A stretch of 64,000 bases of DNA, from the NCBI RefSeq assembly GCF_000785105.2, contig NZ_CP018906.1, positions 992,001 through 1,056,000 of the forward strand, in the 5' to 3' direction. The stretch is from Lentilactobacillus curieae. Its GTDB lineage: Bacteria > Bacillota > Bacilli > Lactobacillales > Lactobacillaceae. Each line of letters opens with the position of its first letter. Positions within the stretch are counted from its first letter, which is position 1. The position numbers and the translations under genes are program-made. Shown one piece after another: positions 44,047 to 52,471 of the stretch. Under the pieces are notes generated by a model. The model did no database searches. It was not told where the DNA came from and saw nothing but the letters and a program-made list of their open reading frames with translations.

Positions 44047-44062
44047 AATTATCCGTATAAGC
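44047..44062. promoter_or_regulatory. Weak AraR-like operator upstream of the symporter gene
   Basis: AATTATCCGTATAAGC, read on the other strand, shares ATACGGATAATT with the site at 47191-47206 between galM and araR. It matches an ATTTGTACGTACAAAT AraR pattern at about 10 of 16 positions. Confidence 0.45.
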
Positions 44063-44126
44063 CAATCCCTTGGGGCATAAGGGGTGGTTGACGAAAAGGC
44101 TTACATTTTTAGAAACCGCTTCCTTG

Positions 44127-44172
44127 ATTTATACGTACAAATAATATATTATAATTTTTGTAAGCGTTACCT
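44127..44172 (+). promoter_or_regulatory. AraR operator, promoter and cre site of the sugar symporter gene
   Basis: ATTTATACGTACAAAT (44127-44142) is a near-perfect palindrome of the AraR type. TTTATA (44128-44133) and TATAAT (44150-44155) are 16 bp apart, so the operator covers the -35 box and spacer. TTGTAAGCGTTACCT (44158-44172) is a full cre match at the predicted start. The araA promoter has the same layout. Confidence 0.8.
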
Positions 44173-44314
44173 ATACTTTGAAATATAAGCTAGTGCGTTG
44201 CAAAACCACTGTGTCTGCCATCATTTCAGTGACGTTTTACACCAAAAAATATTATGGCCGTAATATTTATGTTTAGGTTAATCAATATAAAAAATATTGT
44301 TTAGGAGAATAACT

Positions 44315-45688
44315 ATGGAGAAAGAAAAAAAGATCCCAAGTGGTTTCATATACTTCTTTGGTTCATTCGGTGGAATCCTTTTTGGTTACGATATCGGTGT
44401 TATGACCGGTGCGCTACCATTCTTGCAAATTGATTGGAGTTTGCAAAACAGTGCAGGAGTTGTTGGTTGGATTACTTCAGCCGTTATGTTCGGTGCTATT
44501 TTCGGTGGTGCTATCGCCGGTCAATTGTCTGATAGACTTGGCCGTCGGAAGATGATTTTGATTTCAGCTTTGATTTTCGTTATTGGTTCTGTATTGTCAG
44601 GAGTTTCTCCTCACAACGGTACTCTTTACTTAATCATTGTGCGGATTTTCTTAGGTACAGCCGTTGGTGCTGCTTCAGCTTTGGTTCCTGCTTATATGTC
44701 AGAAATGGCACCCGCAAAATTGCGTGGTCAATTATCAGGTTTGAACCAAACTATGATCGTTTCAGGAATGTTGCTATCATATATCGTTGACTTCTTGCTT
44801 AAGGACCTTCCAGAACACTGGGCATGGAGATTAATGTTAGGTTTGGCTGCTGTTCCAGCTTTGATCTTGTACTTCGGAGTTTTGAAATTGCCAGAATCAC
44901 CACGTTTCTTAGTTAGAACTGGTCACGAAGATGAAGCACGTAAAGTGTTAACTTACATCCGTAAAGATGACTCAGCAATCGACAAAGAACTTGCTGACAT
45001 TAAGGAAACTGCTCAAGATGAAAAGAAAGCTGCCGTTTCAACATCATGGGCAACATTGTTTAGTGGTAAGTATCGTTACCTTGTTATCGCCGGTATTGGT
45101 GTTGCTGCATTCCAACAATTCCAAGGTGCTAACGCCATCTTCTACTACATTCCATTGATTGTTGAAAAAGCTACTGGTAATGCCGCTAGTTCAGCACTTA
45201 TGTGGCCAATTATTCAAGGTGTTATCTTGGTTCTTGGTTCATTGCTCTACATCGCAATTGCCGATCGCTTTAACAGAAGAACCCTTATCATGATGGGTGG
45301 TACTGTCATGGGTCTTTCATTCTTACTTCCAGCTGTTATTAACTGGATGATGCCACACACTAACCCAATGATGATTGTTGTGTTCCTATGTATCTATGTT
45401 GCATTCTACTCATTCACATGGGCTCCACTTACATGGGTTATCGTTGGTGAAATCTTCCCATTGGCAATTAGAGGTCGTGCATCAGGTTTAGCTTCATCAT
45501 TTAACTGGATTGGTTCATGGTTAGTTGGTTTGCTATTCCCAATCATGACTGCATCAATGCCACAAGAAGCAGTGTTCGCTATCTTTGGTGTAATTTGTAT
45601 CATTGGTGTTGCCTTCACTAAGTTCTGTGTTCCTGAAACACGTGGACGTACTCTTGAAGAAATTGAAGAGCAAGGTACTAGAAAATAA
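44315..45688 (+). CDS. Sugar porter family MFS transporter, probable arabinose:H+ symporter
   Basis: This 457-residue protein has 12 predicted segments and the sugar porter signatures GGILFGYDIGVMTGALPFL, SDRLGRRKMI, PAYMSEMAPAKLRG, LPESPRFLV, FQQFQGANAIFYY and the C-terminal PETRGRTLEEIE. It resembles AraE/XylE type pentose:proton symporters. The promoter carries an AraR-like operator and a cre site, which supports L-arabinose as substrate. I chose the ATG at 44315, eight bases from AGGAGA. Codon use is strongly biased. The gene is transcribed alone. Confidence 0.92.
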   Translation: MEKEKKIPSGFIYFFGSFGGILFGYDIGVMTGALPFLQIDWSLQNSAGVVGWITSAVMFGAIFGGAIAGQLSDRLGRRKMILISALIFVIGSVLSGVSPHNGTLYLIIVRIFLGTAVGAASALVPAYMSEMAPAKLRGQLSGLNQTMIVSGMLLSYIVDFLLKDLPEHWAWRLMLGLAAVPALILYFGVLKLPESPRFLVRTGHEDEARKVLTYIRKDDSAIDKELADIKETAQDEKKAAVSTSWATLFSGKYRYLVIAGIGVAAFQQFQGANAIFYYIPLIVEKATGNAASSALMWPIIQGVILVLGSLLYIAIADRFNRRTLIMMGGTVMGLSFLLPAVINWMMPHTNPMMIVVFLCIYVAFYSFTWAPLTWVIVGEIFPLAIRGRASGLASSFNWIGSWLVGLLFPIMTASMPQEAVFAIFGVICIIGVAFTKFCVPETRGRTLEEIEEQGTRK

Positions 45689-45703
45689 TATTTCTATTAA
45701 AAT

Positions 45704-45738
45704 AAATGGCTCGGGACTGTGATCCCGAACCATTTTTA
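45704..45738 (+). terminator. Terminator of the sugar symporter gene
   Basis: AAATGG-TCGGGA pairs with TCCCGA-CCATTT, and T residues follow. Confidence 0.8.
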
Positions 45739-45764
45739 ATTTGCTAATAAATTCGTTATATTGT

Positions 45765-45812
45765 GTAAAAAAACAGCCACAGTCCTTTGTAATTAAAAGA
45801 ATTGTGGCTGGC
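45765..45812 (-). terminator. Terminator read on the minus strand, downstream of galM
   Basis: CAGCCACA and TGTGGCTG form the stem. On the minus strand seven T follow directly. It lies about 250 bases past the galM stop, beyond the repeat block. Confidence 0.7.
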
Positions 45813-45857
45813 TTTTGTGATTGTGTTGATGAAGCTATTGTAAATTTTATACAGTGG

Positions 45858-46066
45858 TTATTGCGAGTGACAGTGAGCATCAGGAGTGAATCCCGCTACT
45901 CGAAACGCTCAGTATGTGTCATCGTTGTGGGGGAACTACTACGGAATCGTAGATTCCTGTAGGCTCCACGCAGTCTCTGTCGCGACTAACCGCCACTATT
46001 CGTGCCGATTAGTAAGCGTCATCGTTGCGGGCACGCTACCACGAAATCGAAGATTTCTGTAGCGTT
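45858..46066. repeat. Intergenic imperfect repeats between the symporter gene and galM
   Basis: Two related units of about 90-100 bases lie here. Each has a GTGTCATCGTTGTGG or GCGTCATCGTTGCGG core (near 45917 and 46017), then a small hairpin: CTACTACGGAATC-GTAGATTCCTGTAG at 45937-45963 and GCTACCACGAAATC-GAAGATTTCTGTAGC at 46035-46063. Both resemble the unit at about 7014-7057 (GCTAAGACGAAATC-AAAGATTTCTGTA). The upstream CATCAGGAGTGAATCC also matches CATCAAGTTTGAATCC at about 6960. No ORF of note lies here. It would be part of the galM 3' untranslated region. Confidence 0.65.
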
Positions 46067-46068
46067 GC

Positions 46069-47094
46069 CTAAAACTCGGCCTTGTACGAAATTTCGTAAC
46101 TCTTCTCTTTACCTGCAGGAAGCACGATATCACCAAATCCTTCGTGGTTCACAGCATCTGGAAGGTTTTGCGCTTCTAGTGCAACTCCCATGTATGGTTT
46201 ACCAGTTCCGTATTCCTTAAAGCTCATTGAGCTAAGGTCATCCGGCGTGAAGACAACTAGCCCATTACGAGCTGACTTAATTGATACTTTACGACCAGAT
46301 GCTGAATCGTTAAGCACTGCAATTGGTTGGTCAGCTTGATGATCATTGATAACAAAAATATCATCAAACGCACTACCAGTTTGTGATTCTTTCTTTTCAA
46401 TTGCTGAACCAAGTTCTTGTGCCGAATTAAAATCAAACACTGTTGAGTTAACGTCTAACTGCTTGCCAGTTGGTGTTTTGTCGTCTTTGTTTAAGTCTAG
46501 GTGTTTATCTGCATTGATTTGAAGAGAGTGTTGCTTAACGTTATCGGTATCACCTAAATTAAAGTAGATGTGTTGAGTTGGGTTAAACAATGTGTCTTCT
46601 GTACTTTCAGCGGTGTACTTAATTGTAAGTTCGTTATCGTCACTCAATGAATATTCAATTTTAGCATCGAGATCACCTGGGAATGAATCATGTGATGATG
46701 CAATGTGTTTTGATAAAACAATTTTGTCACCATCGATGGCGCCTTCCCAAAGAAATGATGAGAAGCCGTTTGGCCCACCGTGAAGGGTTGTTTCACCTTC
46801 GTTTGTGTCTAGGTGAACAGTCTTGCCGTTCAAGGTGTAAGTTCCCTTAGTTGTTCTACCAGCAGTCCGACCAATTGCCATACAGAAGTAGAATGGATTA
46901 TCTAAGTATTTTTCTGGTGATTCGAAGTTGATAACTAAGTTCTTCTTACCGCCATCTTTAGTGGGAACTAAAAATTCATAAAGTGCACCACCTAAAGTTA
47001 GTGCTGAAATAGAAACATTGTTTGAGTTAGTAATTGTGTATTTTTCAACAGGGGTTCCTTTGTAAGAACCGAAGTTTGTTTTAGTAACTTCCAT
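46069..47094 (-). CDS. galM: Aldose 1-epimerase
   Basis: This 341-residue GalM-like mutarotase has the catalytic region NPTQHIYFNLG (His) and a distal Glu in GVALEAQNLPDAVNH, plus AIGRTAGRTTKGTYTLNG early in the chain. It interconverts alpha and beta anomers of aldoses. Its place opposite araR and beside arabinose genes suggests it supplies the anomer used by the isomerase or released by GH127. The ATG follows a GGAGATTAAC site. A degenerate cre-like element (ATGAAAACGCTTAAT, 47130-47144) lies just upstream. Confidence 0.93.
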   Translation of the reverse strand: MEVTKTNFGSYKGTPVEKYTITNSNNVSISALTLGGALYEFLVPTKDGGKKNLVINFESPEKYLDNPFYFCMAIGRTAGRTTKGTYTLNGKTVHLDTNEGETTLHGGPNGFSSFLWEGAIDGDKIVLSKHIASSHDSFPGDLDAKIEYSLSDDNELTIKYTAESTEDTLFNPTQHIYFNLGDTDNVKQHSLQINADKHLDLNKDDKTPTGKQLDVNSTVFDFNSAQELGSAIEKKESQTGSAFDDIFVINDHQADQPIAVLNDSASGRKVSIKSARNGLVVFTPDDLSSMSFKEYGTGKPYMGVALEAQNLPDAVNHEGFGDIVLPAGKEKSYEISYKAEF

Positions 47095-47190
47095 GTTAAT
47101 CTCCTTAGATTGAAAAAAATATTAGCGAAATGAAAACGCTTAATCTTATTATAATTCTATTTTGGTGGAGAGCGCAATTGTTCTAACGTA

Positions 47191-47206
47191 ATTCATACGG
47201 ATAATT
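47191..47206. promoter_or_regulatory. AraR-like operator between galM and araR
   Basis: ATTCATACGGATAATT fits the ATTTGTACGTACAAAT palindrome at about 11 of 16 positions and shares ATACGGATAATT with the reverse of 44047-44062. It could give autoregulation and control of galM. Confidence 0.5.
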
Positions 47207-47375
47207 TCAAATACCATGACATGTTTTATTACTTACCTAACAAATTAAACCAATAAATTAAAGCATTTTAAGCGACTTGTTGGAAAAATACATGATAAAG
47301 TAATAACAAATTTGGTTAATTTTTAGAAATGAATGATATAATACAATTAATAATCTGTAACGACAGGGGAAACAT

Positions 47376-48479
47376 ATGGAAACTAAGTATTCAAAAGTGA
47401 AGAAAGGCCTAAAGCACGACATAGTTGGGCGCAAATATATGATTCATGATAAGTTGCCAACTGAGTCTGAACTAATGGACATGTTTAGTGTTAGTCGGTA
47501 CACAATCAGGAGAGCCATGGGGGATCTTGAACACGAGGGCTACATTGAAAGAGTTCAGGGTGGCGGAATGTACGTTGCTGACTGGGTTAATAAAGACTCT
47601 GATTTAAAGCTAAATCGGACTGTCGGAGTTGTCACAACACACATTGCTGATTATATTTTCCCAAATATTATTAGTGGAATCGATCAAGTTATTTCTGACG
47701 AAGGTATGTCCGTACTAATTGGAAATACACATGATCAACACGATAAAGAGCGTCAAAGCTTGATCAATATGTTGGATAATGATGTTGCGGGGTTTATTGT
47801 TGAGCCCACTCAAAGTACATTGGATAATCCGAACTTGGATATTTACCAGACAATTCAGGAAGCTGGTAAGCCGGTTGTCTTTATCAACTCACATTACGCT
47901 GAACTACCATTTCCATATGTAGAGTTAAATGATGAAAACGCTGAAAAGCAACTCATTGAGCATCTATTAGATGTTGGACATGAAAAGATAATGGGAATTT
48001 TCCAGGTTGATGACCGCCAGGGAGTTAACCGGATGAGTGGTTTTGTCAAAGCCTATCAAAATCGACCAAACATCGCCTCGCTAGGGGATATTATGATGTA
48101 TCGTTCTAGTGATGATATCAATAGTGTTTTGAACCAGGTTAAAGAAAGAATTTCTAGCGAAAATGCGACTCGACCAACTGCTATTGTCTGCTATAACGAT
48201 GAGTTAGCAATTGAGGTTTTAGGGTTGCTCAGCAAAATGGGGATTTCTGTTCCGGATGACATTTCCTTAGCAGGGTTTGATGATTATGAGTTGTCTAAAT
48301 ACATTAGTCCTGGCTTAACGACAATGGTGCATCCTAAGCGAGAACTTGGGATTGACGCTGCTAAGATGCTGTTATCGATGATTAATAAGGGATCTAAGTC
48401 TAAGCCAAAGGTTTTAGAAGCTGAACTGGTTAAGCGTGATTCGGTTAAGAAGATAGTTAAGAAAAGATCTAAAAAATAG
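47376..48479 (+). CDS. araR: Arabinose operon repressor
   Basis: This 367-residue regulator joins a GntR-type winged helix (about 5-70; LPTESELMDMFSVSRYTIRRAMGDLEHEGYIERVQGGGMYV) to a LacI/GalR-type sugar-binding domain (about 85-365; VGVVTTHIADYIFPNIISGID, PTAIVCYNDELAIEVLG, ISLAGFDDYELSKYISPGLTT and ending LVKRDSVK). This rare architecture defines AraR, the L-arabinose-responsive repressor of Bacillus and lactobacilli. Position next to araA and AraR-like palindromes on three promoters nearby support it. A terminator follows. Confidence 0.93.
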   Translation: METKYSKVKKGLKHDIVGRKYMIHDKLPTESELMDMFSVSRYTIRRAMGDLEHEGYIERVQGGGMYVADWVNKDSDLKLNRTVGVVTTHIADYIFPNIISGIDQVISDEGMSVLIGNTHDQHDKERQSLINMLDNDVAGFIVEPTQSTLDNPNLDIYQTIQEAGKPVVFINSHYAELPFPYVELNDENAEKQLIEHLLDVGHEKIMGIFQVDDRQGVNRMSGFVKAYQNRPNIASLGDIMMYRSSDDINSVLNQVKERISSENATRPTAIVCYNDELAIEVLGLLSKMGISVPDDISLAGFDDYELSKYISPGLTTMVHPKRELGIDAAKMLLSMINKGSKSKPKVLEAELVKRDSVKKIVKKRSKK

Positions 48480-48493
48480 TATCTGAATATTAG

Positions 48494-48546
48494 AAGTGTG
48501 ACCCTATATTTTCAGCAAGCGACAATGTAGGGACGCACTTTTTTTA
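48494..48546 (+). terminator. Terminator of araR
   Basis: AGTGTGACCCTA pairs with TAGGGACGCACTT around a long loop and is followed by a run of T. Confidence 0.75.
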
Positions 48547-48617
48547 TGGAATTGGCGATTTGTTAGAACCCAATTTAGATAAATTATTATGCTTGGAATA
48601 GCGGTAAATCAGCGTTT

Positions 48618-48632
48618 TTGAAACCGATTTCA
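48618..48632 (+). promoter_or_regulatory. Upstream cre site of araA
   Basis: TTGAAACCGATTTCA is a full cre consensus match, 31 bases upstream of the araA -35 box. Confidence 0.75.
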
Positions 48633-48662
48633 AATTCTTGTGCTAATAAATAATTTTACCTG

Positions 48663-48711
48663 TTGATTTATGCGGACAAATATTTTATAATCATATTTGT
48701 AAGCGATACCA
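48663..48711 (+). promoter_or_regulatory. araA promoter with AraR operator and second cre site
   Basis: TTGATT (48663-48668) and TATAAT (48686-48691) are 17 bp apart. ATTTATGCGGACAAAT (48666-48681) is an AraR-type palindrome in the spacer. TTGTAAGCGATACCA (48697-48711) is a full cre match at the predicted start. The layout is that of the symporter promoter at 44127-44172. Confidence 0.85.
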
Positions 48712-48771
48712 TTACATGAAACACGGGTCGCACGGATTTCAGAAATAATTATATAGAGGAGAGACATTATT

Positions 48772-50202
48772 ATGTTAAAAGTTCCTGATTATGAATTTTG
48801 GTTTGTAACTGGTAGTCAACACCTTTATGGTGAAGAACAATTAAAGTCAGTTGAAAAAGATGCCCGCGAAATCGTGGACAAATTAAATGCAAGTGGCAAA
48901 TTACCTTACAAGGTAGTATTCAAGATGGTTGCTACTACTGCTGATAGCATCACAAGCTTTATGAAAGAAGCAAACTACAACGACAACGTTGCAGGTGTTA
49001 TGACTTGGATGCACACATTCTCACCAGCCAAAAACTGGATCCGTGGTACTAAGTTATTGCAAAAGCCTTTACTTCACTTAGCTACTCAATTCCTCGACCA
49101 CATTCCATATGAAACTATCGACTTCGATTACATGAACCTTAACCAAAGTGCTCATGGTGACCGTGAATATGGTTTCATCAACTCACGTCTACAAAAACAC
49201 AACAAGATCGTTTACGGTTACTGGGGTGACGAAGAAGTTCAATCAGAAATTGCTGATTGGGAAGACGTTGCTGTAGCTTACAACGAAAGCTTCAAGATCA
49301 AGGTTGCTCGTTTTGGAGACAACATGAGAAACGTTGCTGTTACTGAAGGTGACAAGGTTGAAGCCCAAATCCAATTTGGTTGGACTGTTGATTACTTTGG
49401 TATCGGTGACTTAGTACAAGAAGTTAACGCTGTATCAGATAGCGATATCGATGCTAAATACGCTGAATTACAAAAAGAATACGAATTTGTTCAAGGCGAC
49501 AACGACGCCAAGAAGTACGAAGACTCAGTACGTTACCAAATCCGTGAATACTTCGGAATCAAGAACTTCCTTGACAAAGGTAACTACTCAGCATTCACTA
49601 CTAACTTCGAAGACCTTTACGGTTTGGAACAATTACCAGGACTTGCAGTTCAATTATTGATGGCTGAAGGTTATGGATTCGGTGCCGAAGGTGACTGGAA
49701 GACAGCTGCTCTTGGACGCTTATTGAAGATCATGACTCACAACGAATTGACTGCATTCATGGAAGATTACACTCTTGAATTGCAAAAGGGTAAGGAAGCA
49801 ATCCTTGGCTCACATATGCTTGAAGTTGACCCAACAATCGCTTCAGACAAACCTCGTGTTGAAGTTCACCCATTGGATATCGGTGGTAAAGATGATCCTG
49901 CACGTCTTGTATTTACTGGACGCGAAGGTGAAGCTTACGACGTAACTGTATCTGACTTTGGTACTGAATACAACATGATTGGTTACCCTGTTACTGCTAA
50001 CAAGGCTCCTAAAGACACTCCACATCTTCCAGTTGCTAAGCAAATGTGGACTCCAAAGGTTGGCTTGAAGCATGGTGCAACTTCATGGATCAAGTACGGT
50101 GGTGGTCACCACACAGTTCTTGTATTCGGTGAAAACAGAGAACAACAAATCGCTGACTTAGCTGAAATGTTCGACTTACCATTCAAGGACATCAACGAAT
50201 AA
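48772..50202 (+). CDS. araA: L-arabinose isomerase
   Basis: This 476-residue enzyme converts L-arabinose to L-ribulose. It starts [19 protein letters not shown], contains [17 protein letters not shown] and [24 protein letters not shown] with an active-site Glu, then GSHMLEVDP, and ends with [10 protein letters not shown] containing a conserved His. Length is typical. Codon bias is very strong, so high expression is expected. It has its own AraR- and cre-controlled promoter and a terminator. The ribulokinase (araB) and ribulose-phosphate epimerase (araD) genes that usually share its operon are absent here. Confidence 0.97.
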   Translation: MLKVPDYEFWFVTGSQHLYGEEQLKSVEKDAREIVDKLNASGKLPYKVVFKMVATTADSITSFMKEANYNDNVAGVMTWMHTFSPAKNWIRGTKLLQKPLLHLATQFLDHIPYETIDFDYMNLNQSAHGDREYGFINSRLQKHNKIVYGYWGDEEVQSEIADWEDVAVAYNESFKIKVARFGDNMRNVAVTEGDKVEAQIQFGWTVDYFGIGDLVQEVNAVSDSDIDAKYAELQKEYEFVQGDNDAKKYEDSVRYQIREYFGIKNFLDKGNYSAFTTNFEDLYGLEQLPGLAVQLLMAEGYGFGAEGDWKTAALGRLLKIMTHNELTAFMEDYTLELQKGKEAILGSHMLEVDPTIASDKPRVEVHPLDIGGKDDPARLVFTGREGEAYDVTVSDFGTEYNMIGYPVTANKAPKDTPHLPVAKQMWTPKVGLKHGATSWIKYGGGHHTVLVFGENREQQIADLAEMFDLPFKDINE

Positions 50203-50223
50203 TCAGTTAGATTAAAAATTTTG

Positions 50224-50255
50224 CAAAGGGACGTTCTAAATAGAACGCCCCTTTG
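50224..50255 (+). terminator. Terminator of araA
   Basis: CAAAGGG-CGTTCT pairs with AGAACG-CCCTTTG around AAAT. A T-rich tail follows, and the next ribosome binding site lies soon after, so read-through into the acetyltransferase gene is possible. Confidence 0.8.
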
Positions 50256-50277
50256 TTTGTTATAGGAGTTGCTGTAG

Positions 50278-50835
50278 ATGAGTAGGACAGAAAAGGAAAA
50301 AATGCTAAATAACGAGCGGTATTTAAATACCGACCCGGAACTAGCAAGTGATCGGAAGAAAAATCGTAAATTGGTGAACCAATTTAACGAAGTTGCCAAG
50401 GAAAATCCAGAGGCATCAGCAGCAATAATTAAGCAAATTTTTGCTAATACTGGTGAGCAGATCGACATTCAACCTGATTTTCGTTGTGACTATGGATATA
50501 CCGTTTCGGTTGGGGAAAACTTCTTTGCCAATTATGGATGTGTTTTTATCGACGTTGGTAAAATAACCATTGGTGATAATTGCATGTTTGGCCCAGGAAC
50601 CCATATCTATTCTGTAAATCATCCACTTGATCCAGTTGAGAGAAATCAAAATTATGAGTTTCCCAAACCAGTTACGATTGGCGACAATGTCTGGATTGGT
50701 GGGGATGCAGTAATTGTTCCAGGTGTAACCATCGGAAATAATGTTACAATTGCAGCAGGCGCTGTTGTAACGAAGTCATTCGGTGATAATGTCGTAATTG
50801 GCGGAAATCCAGCACGGGTTATTAAACATATTTAA
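50278..50835 (+). CDS. Sugar O-acetyltransferase (maltose/galactoside acetyltransferase family)
   Basis: This 185-residue protein has an N-terminal Mac domain (about 1-60; EKMLNNERYLNTDPELASDR) and a left-handed parallel beta-helix of hexapeptide repeats (about 70-180). The active-site His lies in YSVNHPLDP and the C-terminal segment is VIGGNPARVIKHI. It moves acetyl from acetyl-CoA to a sugar hydroxyl, often as a detoxification of non-metabolised sugars. It follows araA and is 17 bases before an aldo/keto reductase gene in the same direction. Confidence 0.9.
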   Translation: MSRTEKEKMLNNERYLNTDPELASDRKKNRKLVNQFNEVAKENPEASAAIIKQIFANTGEQIDIQPDFRCDYGYTVSVGENFFANYGCVFIDVGKITIGDNCMFGPGTHIYSVNHPLDPVERNQNYEFPKPVTIGDNVWIGGDAVIVPGVTIGNNVTIAAGAVVTKSFGDNVVIGGNPARVIKHI

Positions 50836-50852
50836 TTTGTTGGAGGATATTC

Positions 50853-51710
50853 ATGAGCAATTTTAATATTGGTACCAGAGTAAAACTCGCAGATGGCAAT
50901 GAAATGCCTATCCAAGGCCTGGGAGTATACAAGATGACTGATGAGCAGCAACTGATAAATTCAGTTAAGACTGCCTACAATACCGGCTATCGATTGTTTG
51001 ATACCGCTCAAATGTACAAAAATGAAGCAGCTGTTGGCCAAGCTTTAAAAGAATTAGGTGCAGACAGAAAGGAAATCTTTGTAACCACTAAGATTGACGA
51101 AGAAAACCAGGGTTACGATGGGGTAATGAAGTCGTTTGAAGAATCACTTAAGAAACTTCAATTAGACTACGTTGACTTGCTATTGGTTCACTGGCCAATT
51201 CATCAACACTTCTTTGAAACATGGCGTGCTTTTGAACAATTAAAGGCAGAGGGCCTTGTTAAATCGATTGGAACAAGTAATTATGGAATGCTTCACCTTG
51301 AGTATTTGAAAACAAAGGCAAATGAAATGCCAGTAGTTGATCAAATTGAAAACCATCCATACTTGTCTCAAGAATCAATGCTTGAATTTAACCGGGAAAA
51401 CAACATTGTAACTCAGGCATGGGCTCCATTGGGTCGAGGTCGAATCTTTGATGATCCTACATTGGTTCAAATTGCCAATGCTCACCAAAAATCGACAGCT
51501 CAAGTTATTTTGCGTTGGCACTTACAACGTGGTAACTCGTTTATTCCTAAATCAGTGCATGAAAACCGCATTGTTGAAAATGGTTCAATTTACGATTTCG
51601 AACTTACTGATGAGGAAATGAGCTTGATTGCTGGAATGAACAAAAATACCAGAATTAGCCAAGAGCCAGAAATGGTTTATGAGATTGGCCACCAGTACCC
51701 ACATGGTTGA
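50853..51710 (+). CDS. Aldo/keto reductase (AKR5-like)
   Basis: This 285-residue reductase carries the catalytic tetrad: Asp and Tyr in RLFDTAQMYKNEAAVG, Lys in VTTKIDEE and His in LLVHWPI. It has SIGTSNYG and the NADPH-binding FIPKSVHENRIVEN, as in 2,5-diketogluconate reductase-like AKRs. It probably reduces small aldehydes, ketones or sugars with NADPH. It is co-directional with the acetyltransferase gene. A role on arabinose or ribulose is possible but not shown. Confidence 0.9.
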   Translation: MSNFNIGTRVKLADGNEMPIQGLGVYKMTDEQQLINSVKTAYNTGYRLFDTAQMYKNEAAVGQALKELGADRKEIFVTTKIDEENQGYDGVMKSFEESLKKLQLDYVDLLLVHWPIHQHFFETWRAFEQLKAEGLVKSIGTSNYGMLHLEYLKTKANEMPVVDQIENHPYLSQESMLEFNRENNIVTQAWAPLGRGRIFDDPTLVQIANAHQKSTAQVILRWHLQRGNSFIPKSVHENRIVENGSIYDFELTDEEMSLIAGMNKNTRISQEPEMVYEIGHQYPHG

Positions 51711-51752
51711 TTGGTACGACAAATACTGTGTGTAGCAAACATCATGATAAAA

Positions 51753-51808
51753 GAAAAAATGCCGTTGTAATTTCATTTTTTGAAATTATGCCGGTATTTT
51801 TATTTTTC
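51753..51808 (+). terminator. Terminator-like hairpin of the repeated family
   Basis: TGCCGTTGTAATTTCA and TGAAATTATGCCGGTA form the stem, followed by TTTTTATTTTT. It is closely related to the hairpin at 6829-6872 and less so to those at 10349 and 26361. The upstream TGTAGCAAACATCATGATAA resembles the flank of the 26361 copy. Confidence 0.8.
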
Positions 51809-51959
51809 CCAACCCTTTTTAATTCACACTTCTACGCTCATCAACATTAAACCTGGATAACTAGTAAAATTAATAAAATTTATTCCGATTATTGATAAAA
51901 AATGATATACAATAGTAATTGAGATAAGTTGTAAACAATTTAGTTTGGAGGAATTTAGG

Positions 51960-52451
51960 ATGACTAAGAAAACTTCAATTATAAAAATTGCTGCGGCAGG
52001 TGCCGCAGCCGGCGTAGTTTCTGGCTTTGTCAAATTAGGCTGGGAAGCATTACTTCCACCAAGAACGCCAGAACGAGATGCTACTAACCCACCACAGGCT
52101 ACTCTGGAAAAGATGGGGATGAGTAAGGAGCAATCACATGCCACTTACACATATTCTAATCATGAAATCCCTTGGATGAGTTTAGTGGTTCACTTTACTT
52201 TTTCATCGACATTTGGAGCAATGTACGCTGTTGCAGGACATTACGTTCCATTATTTAAACTTGGACGAGGAGTGTTCTGGGGCCTAGGTGTTTGGGCAGG
52301 TGCCCATTTGCTTGGGATGCCAGCAATGGGGGTTGTTCCAAGTGTTAAGGAGCAACCAGCTGAGGAACACATTTCTGAAGCTGCTGGTCATGCTGTCTGG
52401 AATTGGGTCAACGATGCAGTTACTGACGAGCTTTTAAACCGTAAAAAATAG
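51960..52451 (+). CDS. YagU/DUF1440 family membrane protein
   Basis: This 163-residue protein has four hydrophobic segments and the YagU family pattern: GVVSGFVKLGWEALLPPRTPERDATNPPQ near the start and VVHFTFSSTFGAMYAV in the middle, ending with SEAAGHAVWNWVNDAV. YagU-type proteins are linked to acid resistance in E. coli, but the function is not firmly known. The ATG at 51960 is eight bases from GGAGG. The stop is 20 bases before the GPH transporter gene, suggesting an operon. Confidence 0.85.
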   Translation: MTKKTSIIKIAAAGAAAGVVSGFVKLGWEALLPPRTPERDATNPPQATLEKMGMSKEQSHATYTYSNHEIPWMSLVVHFTFSSTFGAMYAVAGHYVPLFKLGRGVFWGLGVWAGAHLLGMPAMGVVPSVKEQPAEEHISEAAGHAVWNWVNDAVTDELLNRKK

Positions 52452-52471
52452 ATTGATTAGAGGGTTGCCAC

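Noticed and set aside
46006-46020. cre-like AGTAAGCGTC in the repeat block
   Set aside because: It fails two fixed positions of the consensus and lies in repeat sequence downstream of genes, not in a promoter.
45741-46220. Short plus-strand ORFs (72-73 codons) in the repeat block and across the end of galM
   Set aside because: They have no ribosome binding site, their composition follows the repeats, and they overlap the minus-strand terminator or galM.
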